Source: Gammaproteobacteria bacterium (GTDB taxonomy: Bacteria > Pseudomonadota > Gammaproteobacteria > Immundisolibacterales > Immundisolibacteraceae). Taken from it: a stretch of 12,836 bases of DNA. Shown one piece after another: positions 1-7,949 of this stretch; positions within the stretch are counted from its first letter, which is position 1, and each line of letters opens with the position of its first letter. The notes beneath the pieces were generated by a model that was given only the letters and a program-made list of their open reading frames with translations, was not told where the DNA came from and did not search any database. The translations under genes were made by a program, and so were the position numbers. The stretch covers positions 1 through 12,836 of the forward strand of contig DQBD01000140.1 in NCBI GenBank assembly GCA_003526065.1, read 5' to 3'.

Positions 1-11
1 GGCGACCGCCC

Positions 12-452
12 CTACTCGACGCGTACCGTGGCGGTCAGCGAATTGCCAATGAAGCAATTGCGGTGCGCCGAGGCGTGCAGCCGGTCGAGTTCGTCGGCAC
101 TCGGTGCCTGGCCCTCGAACCCGATCTGCGGCCGCAGCACGATCTCGGTGACCGCCAGGCGCCCGTCGGCGTTCTTGCCCAGGGTGCCGCTGGCCTGGTC
201 GGTGTAGCGGGCCACCTTGAAGCCGCGCTTGGCGGCCACCGCCAGGAAGGTGAGCATGTGGCAGCTCGACACGGCGGCGATCAGCCCCTCCTCCGGGTTG
301 GTGTGCTCCGGATCGCCGGCGTACTCGGGCGCCGCCGACGCGCGCACGGTCTGCCCGCCGGCCAGGCGCCACTGGTGGGCGCGGCCGTAGTCGTCCGGGT
401 GGCCGGCACGCGGTGCATGCTCCCAGGAAATCTCGACAGTGAATTCAGACAT
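12..452 (-). CDS. OsmC family protein (probable thiol peroxidase-like)
   Basis: 146-residue protein of the OsmC/Ohr superfamily. These are small cytoplasmic proteins, many of which reduce organic hydroperoxides with a pair of cysteines. Both expected cysteines are visible: Cys64 in the segment AAVSSCHMLTFL at the start of the central helix, and Cys133 in HRNCFIGNSL near the C-terminus. The segment HTNPEEGLIAA just before Cys64 is typical of the family. The reading frame stays open upstream, but I chose the ATG at 450-452 because homology begins at MSEFTVEISW and this ATG overlaps the end of the thioesterase gene by 8 bp (ATGTCTGA), which suggests translational coupling. The exact substrate (organic peroxide or other) cannot be told from sequence. 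Family assignment is confident; the peroxidase role is inferred from the family. Confidence 0.9.
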   Translation of the reverse strand: MSEFTVEISWEHAPRAGHPDDYGRAHQWRLAGGQTVRASAAPEYAGDPEHTNPEEGLIAAVSSCHMLTFLAVAAKRGFKVARYTDQASGTLGKNADGRLAVTEIVLRPQIGFEGQAPSADELDRLHASAHRNCFIGNSLTATVRVE

Positions 453-888
453 CGCTCGGGTCCTCCGGTAGCGACAACATGCGGTCCATGAAGGCCGGCG
501 GGCGGCGCACCACGCGCCGGGCACGGTAGTCGAAAAACCCCATCAGGGTACGCGCGCGCAGCACGTCGTGCCCGTCCCGACCGAGCCGGTAGCGGAACTC
601 GCAACGCGCCGCGCCCAGCGGCACCAGGGCCAGTTCCGCGCGCAGGCGGTCCCCCCAGAACGCCTCGGCCGCGTAGTGCACTTCGAGCTCCAGCATGATC
701 AGGCCGGCACCGGCGCTGTCCGCCTCGTCGAACCCGGCGGCGGCCAGCCAGCGCCGGCGCGCCTCGTGCAGCAGACTGACCGCCGCGTCGTGCCCCAGAT
801 GGCCGCCGTAGTTGATGTCGCGCGCCTGCACGGTCAGCGTGCAGACAAACGGCAACCGCTCCGGCAACGCCAACGGCCGCGCGCTCAT
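445..888 (-). CDS. Acyl-CoA thioesterase, hot-dog fold (4HBT/YbgC-like)
   Basis: 147-residue single hot-dog domain protein, the usual length for the 4-hydroxybenzoyl-CoA thioesterase-like group that hydrolyses acyl-CoA in the cytoplasm. The family signature region is RDINYGGHLGHDAAVSLLHE at residues 23-42, where the acidic residue and the GGH turn correspond to the active-site loop followed by the long central helix (HEARRRWLAAAG). The later strands (LELEVHYAAEAFWGDRL, then CEFRYRL) fit the sheet of this fold. The ATG at 886-888 is the first good start. Its ribosome binding site is weak (GGAC about 6 nt upstream). It is the first gene of a two-gene unit with the OsmC gene. Substrate chain length is unknown. 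Confidence 0.88.
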   Translation of the reverse strand: MSARPLALPERLPFVCTLTVQARDINYGGHLGHDAAVSLLHEARRRWLAAAGFDEADSAGAGLIMLELEVHYAAEAFWGDRLRAELALVPLGAARCEFRYRLGRDGHDVLRARTLMGFFDYRARRVVRRPPAFMDRMLSLPEDPSDV

Positions 889-1032
889 CGGCCGTCCACG
901 CGTGCGCTGCTTGCTACCACCCGCGCCGCTGACAATAATCGGCGCCCACGCCAGCCTGCTGTAGCGTTATCCATAACCATCACAATCCGGTTGAACACAA
1001 AAAACCGCACCCATCGCTCAGGGAGAACAGAT
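889..1032. promoter_or_regulatory. Divergent intergenic region between thioesterase and pagL
   Basis: 144 bp, locally more AT-rich than its surroundings (for example 960-1010), between divergently transcribed genes. It must hold the promoters of both units. On the plus strand CTGACA (929-934) is a possible -35-like element, but no convincing -10 lies at 16-18 bp. On the minus strand TTGTGA followed by a weak TACAGC-like box is possible. Neither is good enough to call as an individual promoter. AGGGAGA at 1019-1025 is the pagL ribosome binding site. Confidence 0.35.
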
Positions 1033-1569
1033 ATGGTCCGCCGTATTTCCAAGCTCGTCACCGCCGTGCTGCTGTGTTGCGGCCTCACCCCCCCCGCACT
1101 GGCGCAGTACCGCGGCGAGTTGTCGGTGGGCTGGGGCAACGATGAAACCCAGCTGGTACGTCTGGGCCTGGCACGCGACTGGCAGCACGCCTGGTTCACC
1201 GACGGCGACTGGCAGCTTGGCGGTTACTGGCTGGCCGAAATCGGCTACTGGGACAGCGACGAGCGCGGCGCCCACAACGACGACCTGTGGGAAGTCGCCC
1301 TCACGCCGGTGCTGCGCCTGGCGCCGAAGGCAACCGACGGCGTACGCCCCTACCTGGAAGCCGGCATCGGCGGCCACATCCTGTCCGACACGCGCATCGG
1401 CCGGCGTCAAATGTCCACCGCCTGGCAGTTCGGCAGCCACATCGGCGCCGGCCTCGACTGCGGCCAGCTCGAGATCGGCTACCGCTTCCAGCACCTGTCG
1501 AACGCCAGCATCAAGGAACCGAACGACGGCATCAATTTTCACATGCTGACGCTGGGCTTGAGGTTCTGA
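1033..1569 (+). CDS. pagL: Lipid A 3-O-deacylase, PagL family outer-membrane protein
   Basis: 178-residue precursor. Residues 1-24 form a Sec signal peptide (MVRR, hydrophobic core, cleavage after PALA), leaving a mature protein of about 154 residues, the size of PagL eight-stranded barrels. PagL enzymes remove the 3-linked hydroxyacyl chain of lipid A at the outer membrane. The catalytic His-x-Ser is present as H154 and S156 in FQHLSNASIKEPNDGINF, the family's best conserved segment. The barrel ends in an aromatic residue (LTLGLRF), as expected for BAM insertion. Aligned by eye to the Pseudomonas enzyme, the position of its third catalytic residue (Glu140) holds Asn168 here; I am unsure of that alignment. 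The ATG at 1033 is preceded by AGGGAGA and fits the signal peptide. The gene is monocistronic, ended by the terminator at 1585-1612. Confidence 0.9.
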   Translation: MVRRISKLVTAVLLCCGLTPPALAQYRGELSVGWGNDETQLVRLGLARDWQHAWFTDGDWQLGGYWLAEIGYWDSDERGAHNDDLWEVALTPVLRLAPKATDGVRPYLEAGIGGHILSDTRIGRRQMSTAWQFGSHIGAGLDCGQLEIGYRFQHLSNASIKEPNDGINFHMLTLGLRF

Positions 1570-1584
1570 GCGAACCGCACGTCG

Positions 1585-1612
1585 AAAAAGGGCCGCATGG
1601 CCCTTTTTCTTT
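1585..1612 (+). terminator. Intrinsic terminator after pagL
   Basis: Perfect 10-bp inverted repeat AAAAAGGGCC (1585-1594) / GGCCCTTTTT (1599-1608) with the tetraloop GCAT, running into TTTTTCTTT. It starts 16 bp after the pagL stop codon. The A-tract on the 5' side would also give a U-tract on the other strand, so it could act in both directions, although no minus-strand gene ends here. Confidence 0.93.
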
Positions 1613-1679
1613 GCCCGGCCGCCGTTCCGGCTGCGGCATCATGACCCGGCCATCCGCCACGTCTTCCGGGTGTTCCGGC

Positions 1680-2741
1680 ATGGAAATCCTGACCGTCAAC
1701 GTGGGCAGCTCGTCGGTGAAGCTGGACCGCTTCGCGCTTGCCGACGGCGGCCTGCAACCGCTGGCGAAGCACCGCGGCGCGGACGCTCCGGCCCTGGACG
1801 CGCTACCGCCGCCGGCGGTGGTGGTACACCGGGTGGTGCACGGCGGCACGTTTGCCCGGCCGGCGCTGATCGACGCCCCGGTGGAGGCACAGATCGCGGC
1901 CTGCGCGCCGCTGGCGCCGCTGCACAATCCACCGGCACTGGCCATGATCCGCGCCTGTCGCCAGCGCTTTGGCCCCGACGTGCCGCAACTGGCGGTGTTC
2001 GACACCGCCTTTTTCGCCGACCTGCCACAGGTGGCGCGCAGCTACGCCCTGCCACGCACCCTCACCGAGGCGCACGGCATCCGTCGCTACGGCTTTCACG
2101 GCATCGCCCACCAGGCGTTGTGGCGGGCCTGGCAGGCACACACCGGCCGCGGCGGACGGGTGGTCACGCTGCAACTGGGCGCCGGCTGCTCGGCAGCCGC
2201 CATCGCCGACGGCCGGCCGCTGGACACCTCGATGGGCTATACCCCGCTGGAGGGCCTTGTGATGGCCAGCCGCAGCGGCGACGTCGACCCCGGCCTGCTG
2301 CTGCATCTGCAACAGACCGCCGGCCTGGACGCCGCCCGGCTGCAGGACACGCTCACCCACCACAGCGGCCTGCTGGGCATGGCCGGCAGCGCCGACATGG
2401 CAACCGTGCTGGCCGACCCGTCGCCGGCGGCGAAGCTGGCCGTCGATGTCTACTGCCAACGTATACGCAAGTACATCGGCGCCTACGCGGCGGTAATGGG
2501 CGGCCTCGACGGCATCGTGTTCGGCGGCGGCGTCGGCGAGCATGCGCCGGCCGTGCGGGCGCGCGTGCTGGCCGACATGCAGTGGCTGGGCGTGCGCCTG
2601 GACGGGGCGGCCAACGCCGGCACCGACACCGACGCGCGCATCACCCACGCCGACTCTCCATGCAGTGCCTGGGTGGTCCGGGTCGATGAGGCCGGCGAAC
2701 TGGCCCGCGCCGGGCAGCAACTGCTGGCCGGCATGGCCTGA
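1680..2741 (+). CDS. Acetate/propionate-family kinase (short, divergent AckA)
   Basis: 353-residue member of the acetate kinase family (acyl phosphate + ADP = carboxylate + ATP, cytoplasmic). Ordered signatures are VNVGSSSVKL (N7), HRVVHGG (R51), APLHNPPAL (H82), VFDTAFF (D108), RRYGFHGIAH (H140), DTSMGYTPLEGLVMASRSGD (R198), KYIGAYAAVMGGLDGIVF, GGGVGEHAP and DEAGELA (E337). All align by eye with the catalytic residues of AckA. Two features are odd. It is about 45-50 residues shorter than the usual 400, most of it missing between the first phosphate loop and HRVVHGG. The normally invariant HLGNG loop reads QLGAGCS (166-172). No pta lies nearby. MEILTVN was chosen as start by homology; the ribosome binding site is poor, and an upstream in-frame ATG at 1641 is no better. 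Acetate, propionate or another short acid are all possible substrates. Nothing notable is seen in the 79-bp gap downstream, where this gene converges on the next. Confidence 0.87.
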   Translation: MEILTVNVGSSSVKLDRFALADGGLQPLAKHRGADAPALDALPPPAVVVHRVVHGGTFARPALIDAPVEAQIAACAPLAPLHNPPALAMIRACRQRFGPDVPQLAVFDTAFFADLPQVARSYALPRTLTEAHGIRRYGFHGIAHQALWRAWQAHTGRGGRVVTLQLGAGCSAAAIADGRPLDTSMGYTPLEGLVMASRSGDVDPGLLLHLQQTAGLDAARLQDTLTHHSGLLGMAGSADMATVLADPSPAAKLAVDVYCQRIRKYIGAYAAVMGGLDGIVFGGGVGEHAPAVRARVLADMQWLGVRLDGAANAGTDTDARITHADSPCSAWVVRVDEAGELARAGQQLLAGMA

Positions 2742-2820
2742 CACCCTGCGCACCTGCCCGGCGGGCGGCTGCCCCCCGGTAACCGATACCCGGCCACAGC
2801 GGCAACGGGCCTCGCGCCGC

Positions 2821-4247
<1,427 letters not shown>

Positions 4248-4251
<4 letters not shown>

Positions 4252-4832
4252 GGCACGCCCGGCTGTGGCAGCCGGCAGACGTCGATCTCGCCGCCGCAGA
4301 ACAGGTTGAAGGCCATGGCGGCCGCACAGGCGCGCCGGGCCAGTGCCTCGGCATCGAGGTCGCTGTCGTACAGGGCGTGCAATGCGCCCAGCGCGAACTC
4401 GGCGCCGGAGCCGACGGCGTAGTACTGCTCGAAAGCCGTGACGGACGTGTCCGAGGACACGTAGAAGATGCCGCCGTCGTTCGCCAGCAGGAACGAGGCG
4501 TCCAGGTCACCGAACGGCGAACTCTCCTCCTCGCCCTGGCACTGGTCGTTGACCAGCGAGTAGCGCTCGTGCAGCGCCTTCCAGAAGTTCTGGAAAAAAC
4601 GGAACACGTCACGCTCGCTGTCCAGCCGCGGGGCCCGCCGGCGATGCAGGAAATCATCCAGGATGTTGGCGTACACGCCCCAGCCGCTGGTCGCCACATA
4701 GGTGTCGCCGACGGAGAGAATCTTTTGCGTGCGGTGGTTGCCGATCGGCACCCGGTTGTGGCCGAAGTTGTTCTGGGTGTCGGCGGCGATCACGGTCACG
4801 CCGCCCTTGCGCACGGCAACGGCTATGGTCAT
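4248..4832 (-). CDS. Proteasome beta/HslV-like Ntn-hydrolase (possible BPH-type peptidase)
   Basis: 194-residue protein with the proteasome beta-subunit fold signature. It starts Met-Thr, so Met removal exposes Thr as the N-terminal nucleophile. TIAVAVRKGGVTVIAADTQ gives Asp at mature position 17, and a Lys follows in TQKIL (mature 36, against 33 in HslV, implying a short insertion). GSGAEFALGALHALY (141-155) matches the serine-containing GSG turn of proteasome and HslV, and NLFCGG near 176-181 sits where proteasomes have D-x-x-S-G. A longer middle segment (about 62-105) with acidic GEEESS is unlike HslV. It is not HslV itself: there is no hslU next door and several motifs differ. It resembles my recollection of bacterial proteasome homologues such as BPH or Anbu, BPH more closely. 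A GTG at 4848-4850 would add MSHRPP before the Met; I prefer the ATG at 4832 because Thr then follows Met directly. The ribosome binding site is weak for both. It is coupled by ATGA to the dehydrogenase downstream. Confidence 0.8.
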
Positions 4833-4920
4833 TGGTGGTCTATGGCTCACGAGGGTCGTCGCATCATCCTATCAGCCCACCCGCGGCAGCCCGCCGCGCC
4901 CTCAAACGGAGGTCAAGACG
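4833..4920. promoter_or_regulatory. Divergent intergenic region with strong RBS for the MBL gene
   Basis: 88 bp between the minus-strand peptidase gene and the plus-strand MBL-fold gene. GGAGGT at 4908-4913 lies 7 nt before the ATG at 4921 and fixes that start. On the minus strand a TAGGAT box (about 4867-4872) could be a -10 for the peptidase unit, but no matching -35 is clear. Confidence 0.4.
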
Positions 4921-5544
4921 ATGCAGCAACTGTGTCCTGATCTGTGGCAAACCACCGCCGAACACCCCTTCGGCCCGGATGTGACCACGCACGCCTATCT
5001 GTGGCGCGGGCCGGCCGGCAACGTGCTGTTCTACAACACGGGGCTGGCGGAAGAAATCGAGGCGCTGGCACCGCTGGGCGGCGTCGCGTGGCAATACCTC
5101 AGCCACCGCGACGAGGTCTCGCCCAGCCTGGCGGCGATACATGCCCGCTTCGGCACCCGCCTGCGCTGCCACGCGCTGGAGGCACCCGCCGCGCAGGCCG
5201 TGACCCCGGTCGAGGCCACCTTCGACGCGACGCACGTGCCACTGCCTGGCCTGGAGGTGATTCCCACCCCCGGCCACACGGTCGGCAGCACCTGCTTTCG
5301 GGTGCAGGGGGCCGCCGGTATCTACCTGTTCACCGGCGACAGCCTGTTTCCGGACGGCGACGGCTGGAGCACCTATGTCGGTACCGATCAGCGCGCCACG
5401 CTGGCCGACAGCCTCGACCGCTTGCGCTCACCGACCCCGGCGCTGGTACTGGCATCGGCCGCGCGTCACCCGCACGGCTACCGCGCTGTCGACGGACCGC
5501 AGTGGCAACGCATCCTCGACACCGCCATCGGCGACCTGCGCTGA
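4921..5544 (+). CDS. MBL-fold metallo-hydrolase-like protein with HRDE motif
   Basis: 207-residue protein with the metallo-beta-lactamase fold order: N-terminal sheet, first metal loop, GHT loop, GD loop and C-terminal His. The canonical HxHxDH is replaced by YLSHRDEVS (H62, R63, D64, E65), keeping only one of its histidines. The remaining ligands look normal: PTPGHTVGST (H119), LFTGDSLF (D140) and a late ARHPHGY (H183/H185). HRDD/HRDE variants form a recognised-looking branch of the superfamily, so this may bind one metal or have lost hydrolase activity. No signal peptide is visible, so it is probably cytoplasmic. The start is fixed by GGAGGT 7 nt upstream. It is followed on the same strand, after a strong hairpin, by the FadL-like gene. 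The substrate is unknown. Confidence 0.85.
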   Translation: MQQLCPDLWQTTAEHPFGPDVTTHAYLWRGPAGNVLFYNTGLAEEIEALAPLGGVAWQYLSHRDEVSPSLAAIHARFGTRLRCHALEAPAAQAVTPVEATFDATHVPLPGLEVIPTPGHTVGSTCFRVQGAAGIYLFTGDSLFPDGDGWSTYVGTDQRATLADSLDRLRSPTPALVLASAARHPHGYRAVDGPQWQRILDTAIGDLR

Positions 5545-5573
5545 CGGCGCTGGCCGTATTCGGCCAGCGCCGT
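5544..5573 (+). terminator. Strong GC hairpin after the MBL gene (no U-tract)
   Basis: Perfect inverted repeat of 12-13 bp, CGGCGCTGGCCG (5545-5556) / CGGCCAGCGCCG (5561-5572), with loop TATT, extended by A5544-T5573. It begins on the last base of the MBL-gene stop codon. No run of T follows (TACACTGCGG), so it may act as an attenuating or mRNA-protecting hairpin rather than a full intrinsic terminator. The FadL-like gene starts 40 bp later. Confidence 0.65.
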
Positions 5574-5612
5574 ACACTGCGGCGGCAGAACAAACCCGAG
5601 GGAGGAGACGTC

Positions 5613-6917
5613 ATGTCGATTCGGAAGGGCCTTTGGAGGGGCCTGGCACTGGCATTCGCTGTCGCCAGCGCGGGCGCAGCGCAGGCGGCCGGTGGCTACT
5701 TTGCGATGGGCTACGGGCCGGTGGCGCGGCAGATGGCCGGCGCCACCACCGCCGTCACCGGCGACGCCTTCGCCGGCGCCTCGAACCCCGGCAAGCTGGT
5801 GTTCGCCGGCGACCGGCTCGATCTTGGCGTGGAACTGTTCATGCCCAGCCGCCGCATCGAGCGCAGCGGCAGCGGCACGCCGTACGATTTTCACTCGGTC
5901 AGCCGCAACAGCCTGTTCCTGATTCCGGAAGGCGCCTACAGCCGGCAGCTCAACGACCGCCTCGCCTGGGGCATCACCGTATACGGCAACGGCGGCCTCA
6001 ACACCGAATACACCGACACCACCGGCGTGCCGGGCAGCAACGGCAACCCGGCCGCCTGTGGCGCGGCAGCGGGCAATTTCCTGCTCGGCTGCGGCAAGCT
6101 CGGCTTCGACCTGACGCAGCTGGTGGTGGCCCCCACCCTGGCCTGGCGGCCGACGCCGCGCCAGGGCCTCGGCATTGCACCGCTGATCACCGCCCAGCGT
6201 TTCAAGGCCTACGGCCTGCAGGCGTTCGCGCCACTGTCCGAGCATCCGGGACGCGTCACCAATCGCGGTTACGACATCGCCTTCGGGCTTGGCCTGCGCA
6301 TTGGCTGGTATGCGCAACCGACGCCCTGGCTGAGCCTTGGCGCCGCGTACGCCACGCGCACGTTCATGCAGAAATTCGACAAGTACGAGGGCCTGTTCGC
6401 GGAGGGCACCTTTGACGTACCGGAGAACTTCAACGTCGGGGTGGCGCTGCGTCCGACGGCCGACTGGCTGGTGTCGCTGGACGTGCAGCGGATCAACTTC
6501 GCCGGCGTCAACTCGCTTGGCAACGGCGTGCTGAACACGCTGACCGACCCCGCCGGCCGCCCCCTCGGCAGCGCCCAGGGCAGCGGCTTCAACTGGCGCG
6601 ACGCCAACACCTACCGGATCGGCATCGCCTACAGCTGGTCACCGCGCCTGACCCTGCGGGCCGGCTACGGCTACGGCGCCCGTCCCAACGACGACGACAT
6701 CAACACCGTCAGCTTCAACATGCTCACACCCAACCAGCTGCGCCAGGCCAGCGTCGGCTTCAGCTGGCAGCTGTCCGAGGATCACGAACTGCACGGCTCG
6801 GCCGGGCATTACTTCGAGAGCACCTACCGCGGTCCGTCGGCGGCGCTGCCCGGCGCCACCGAAAAGATCCGTCCGCACGTGGAAATGCTGATGCTGGCCT
6901 GGAGCTGGCGCCTGTAG
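5613..6917 (+). CDS. FadL/OmpP1/TodX-family outer-membrane transport protein
   Basis: 434-residue precursor of a FadL-type 14-strand barrel, which lets hydrophobic substrates such as long-chain fatty acids or aromatic hydrocarbons cross the outer membrane. Residues 1-25 are a signal peptide (MSIRKGLWRG, hydrophobic core, cleavage after AAQA). The mature N-terminus, GGYFAMGYGPVARQMAGATT followed by GDAFAGASNPGKLVF, matches the plug/hatch segment of the family. Later features are barrel-like alternation, the region FDVPENFNVGVALRPTADWL, QRINFAGVNS, and GYGYGARPNDDDINTVSFNM, which corresponds to the conserved near-C-terminal segment. The chain ends LMLAWSWRL, with alternating hydrophobic residues but no terminal Phe. 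GGAGGAG at 5601-5607 is 5 nt before the ATG. The substrate is unknown. It converges on nagZ with only 7 bp between the stops. Confidence 0.9.
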   Translation: MSIRKGLWRGLALAFAVASAGAAQAAGGYFAMGYGPVARQMAGATTAVTGDAFAGASNPGKLVFAGDRLDLGVELFMPSRRIERSGSGTPYDFHSVSRNSLFLIPEGAYSRQLNDRLAWGITVYGNGGLNTEYTDTTGVPGSNGNPAACGAAAGNFLLGCGKLGFDLTQLVVAPTLAWRPTPRQGLGIAPLITAQRFKAYGLQAFAPLSEHPGRVTNRGYDIAFGLGLRIGWYAQPTPWLSLGAAYATRTFMQKFDKYEGLFAEGTFDVPENFNVGVALRPTADWLVSLDVQRINFAGVNSLGNGVLNTLTDPAGRPLGSAQGSGFNWRDANTYRIGIAYSWSPRLTLRAGYGYGARPNDDDINTVSFNMLTPNQLRQASVGFSWQLSEDHELHGSAGHYFESTYRGPSAALPGATEKIRPHVEMLMLAWSWRL

Positions 6918-6924
6918 CGGCGCT

Positions 6925-7932
6925 TCAGGCCCCGGCCGCCAGCACCTGTCGCGCCACCGGCAAACCCGCGTCGTCCATCGCCCGCGCCAGCAGCCGCGCG
7001 TGGCGGTGAGCCGGCACGGGCGCGGTGTTCGCCGGCAGGGCCGCCACCACTTCGCGCACGGCCTGGGGTTCGTTGCACAGCAGCACGTAGTCGCAACCGG
7101 CCGCCAGCGCCGCGCGTACCCGCTCGGCAGGCCCGCCGGCCACCACCGCCCCGGCCATGCCGAGGTCGTCGCTGAACACCGCGCCGTCGAACCCCAGCTC
7201 GCCGCGCAGGATGTCCTGCACCCAGCGGCGCGAGAAACCGGCCGGTTGACCGTCCACCGCCGGAAACACCACGTGCGCCATCATCACCGACGCCATGCCG
7301 GCCGCGAACAGGCGCCGGTACGGCAACAGATCGCCCTCCAGCGCGGCGCGCGGGCGCGCGTCCACCACCTGTGTCAGATGCGTGTCGGCCGCCACCGCGC
7401 CGTGTCCCGGAAAGTGCTTGCCGCAGGCCGCCATGCCGGCATCGGCCATGCCGGCCATGAAGGCGCCGGCCAGTGCCGCGGCGGTCTCGGCGTCGGCGTG
7501 AAAGGCCCGCGCACCGATGATCTCGCTCACGCCGTAGTCGAGGTCGAGTACCGGAGCGAAGCTCAGGTCCACGTCCAGCGCCACCAGTTCACCGGCCATC
7601 ACCCGTCCGCCGGCGCGGGCCCGTTCAAGGCCGCGCTCGGGGTCGCGGTCGAAGGCGTGGCCATAGTCGGCCGCCGCCGGCAGTCGCGTGAACCCGGGCC
7701 GCAGACGCTGGATGCGCCCACCCTCCTGGTCGACGGTGATCAACAGCCGCGGTTCGCGCAGGCCGTGAATGCGCTGGCACAGCGCCCGCAGCTGCGCGGC
7801 GTCGGTGAAGTTGCGTTCGAACAGAATCACCCCACCGATCAGCGGGTGCTGCAGCAACGCGGTTTCCTCGGCGCTCAGCTGCGGGCCGGCGAGCCCGATC
7901 ACCAGCGGACCGGGCGGCAAAGACACGGGCAT
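6925..7932 (-). CDS. nagZ: Beta-N-acetylhexosaminidase NagZ (GH3)
   Basis: 335-residue cytoplasmic glycoside hydrolase family 3 enzyme, the usual NagZ length. It removes N-acetylglucosamine from anhydro-muropeptides in peptidoglycan recycling. Signatures in order are GVILFERNF (34-42), TVDQEGGRIQRL (66-77), DLSFAPVLDL (122-131), CGKHFPGHGAVAADTH (170-185), which holds the flexible-loop Asp/His pair unique to NagZ, and AVFSDDLGM (251-259) with the nucleophile Asp. Start MPVSLPPG is at 7930-7932, with AAGGA about 7 nt upstream. The open frame extends further upstream, but that stretch overlaps the deaminase gene and is not NagZ-like. The start is 17 bp after the stop of the amidohydrolase gene on the same strand, so the two probably form one transcript. 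Confidence 0.96.
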   Translation of the reverse strand: MPVSLPPGPLVIGLAGPQLSAEETALLQHPLIGGVILFERNFTDAAQLRALCQRIHGLREPRLLITVDQEGGRIQRLRPGFTRLPAAADYGHAFDRDPERGLERARAGGRVMAGELVALDVDLSFAPVLDLDYGVSEIIGARAFHADAETAAALAGAFMAGMADAGMAACGKHFPGHGAVAADTHLTQVVDARPRAALEGDLLPYRRLFAAGMASVMMAHVVFPAVDGQPAGFSRRWVQDILRGELGFDGAVFSDDLGMAGAVVAGGPAERVRAALAAGCDYVLLCNEPQAVREVVAALPANTAPVPAHRHARLLARAMDDAGLPVARQVLAAGA

Positions 7933-7949
7933 GGTCAATCCTTTGCTGA

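Noticed and set aside
1287..1679. Long in-frame upstream extension of the kinase reading frame, overlapping pagL
   Set aside because: It runs through pagL and its terminator in another frame and has no kinase homology; the family N-terminus begins at MEILTVN (1680).
2742..2820. Possible terminator between the convergent kinase and dehydrogenase genes
   Set aside because: Only short stems such as GCCC-GGC-GGGC are seen; no strong hairpin or T-run.
4833..4850. GTG start giving a six-residue propeptide before the peptidase Met-Thr
   Set aside because: Not excluded, but no better ribosome binding site precedes it; the ATG directly before the nucleophile Thr is simpler.
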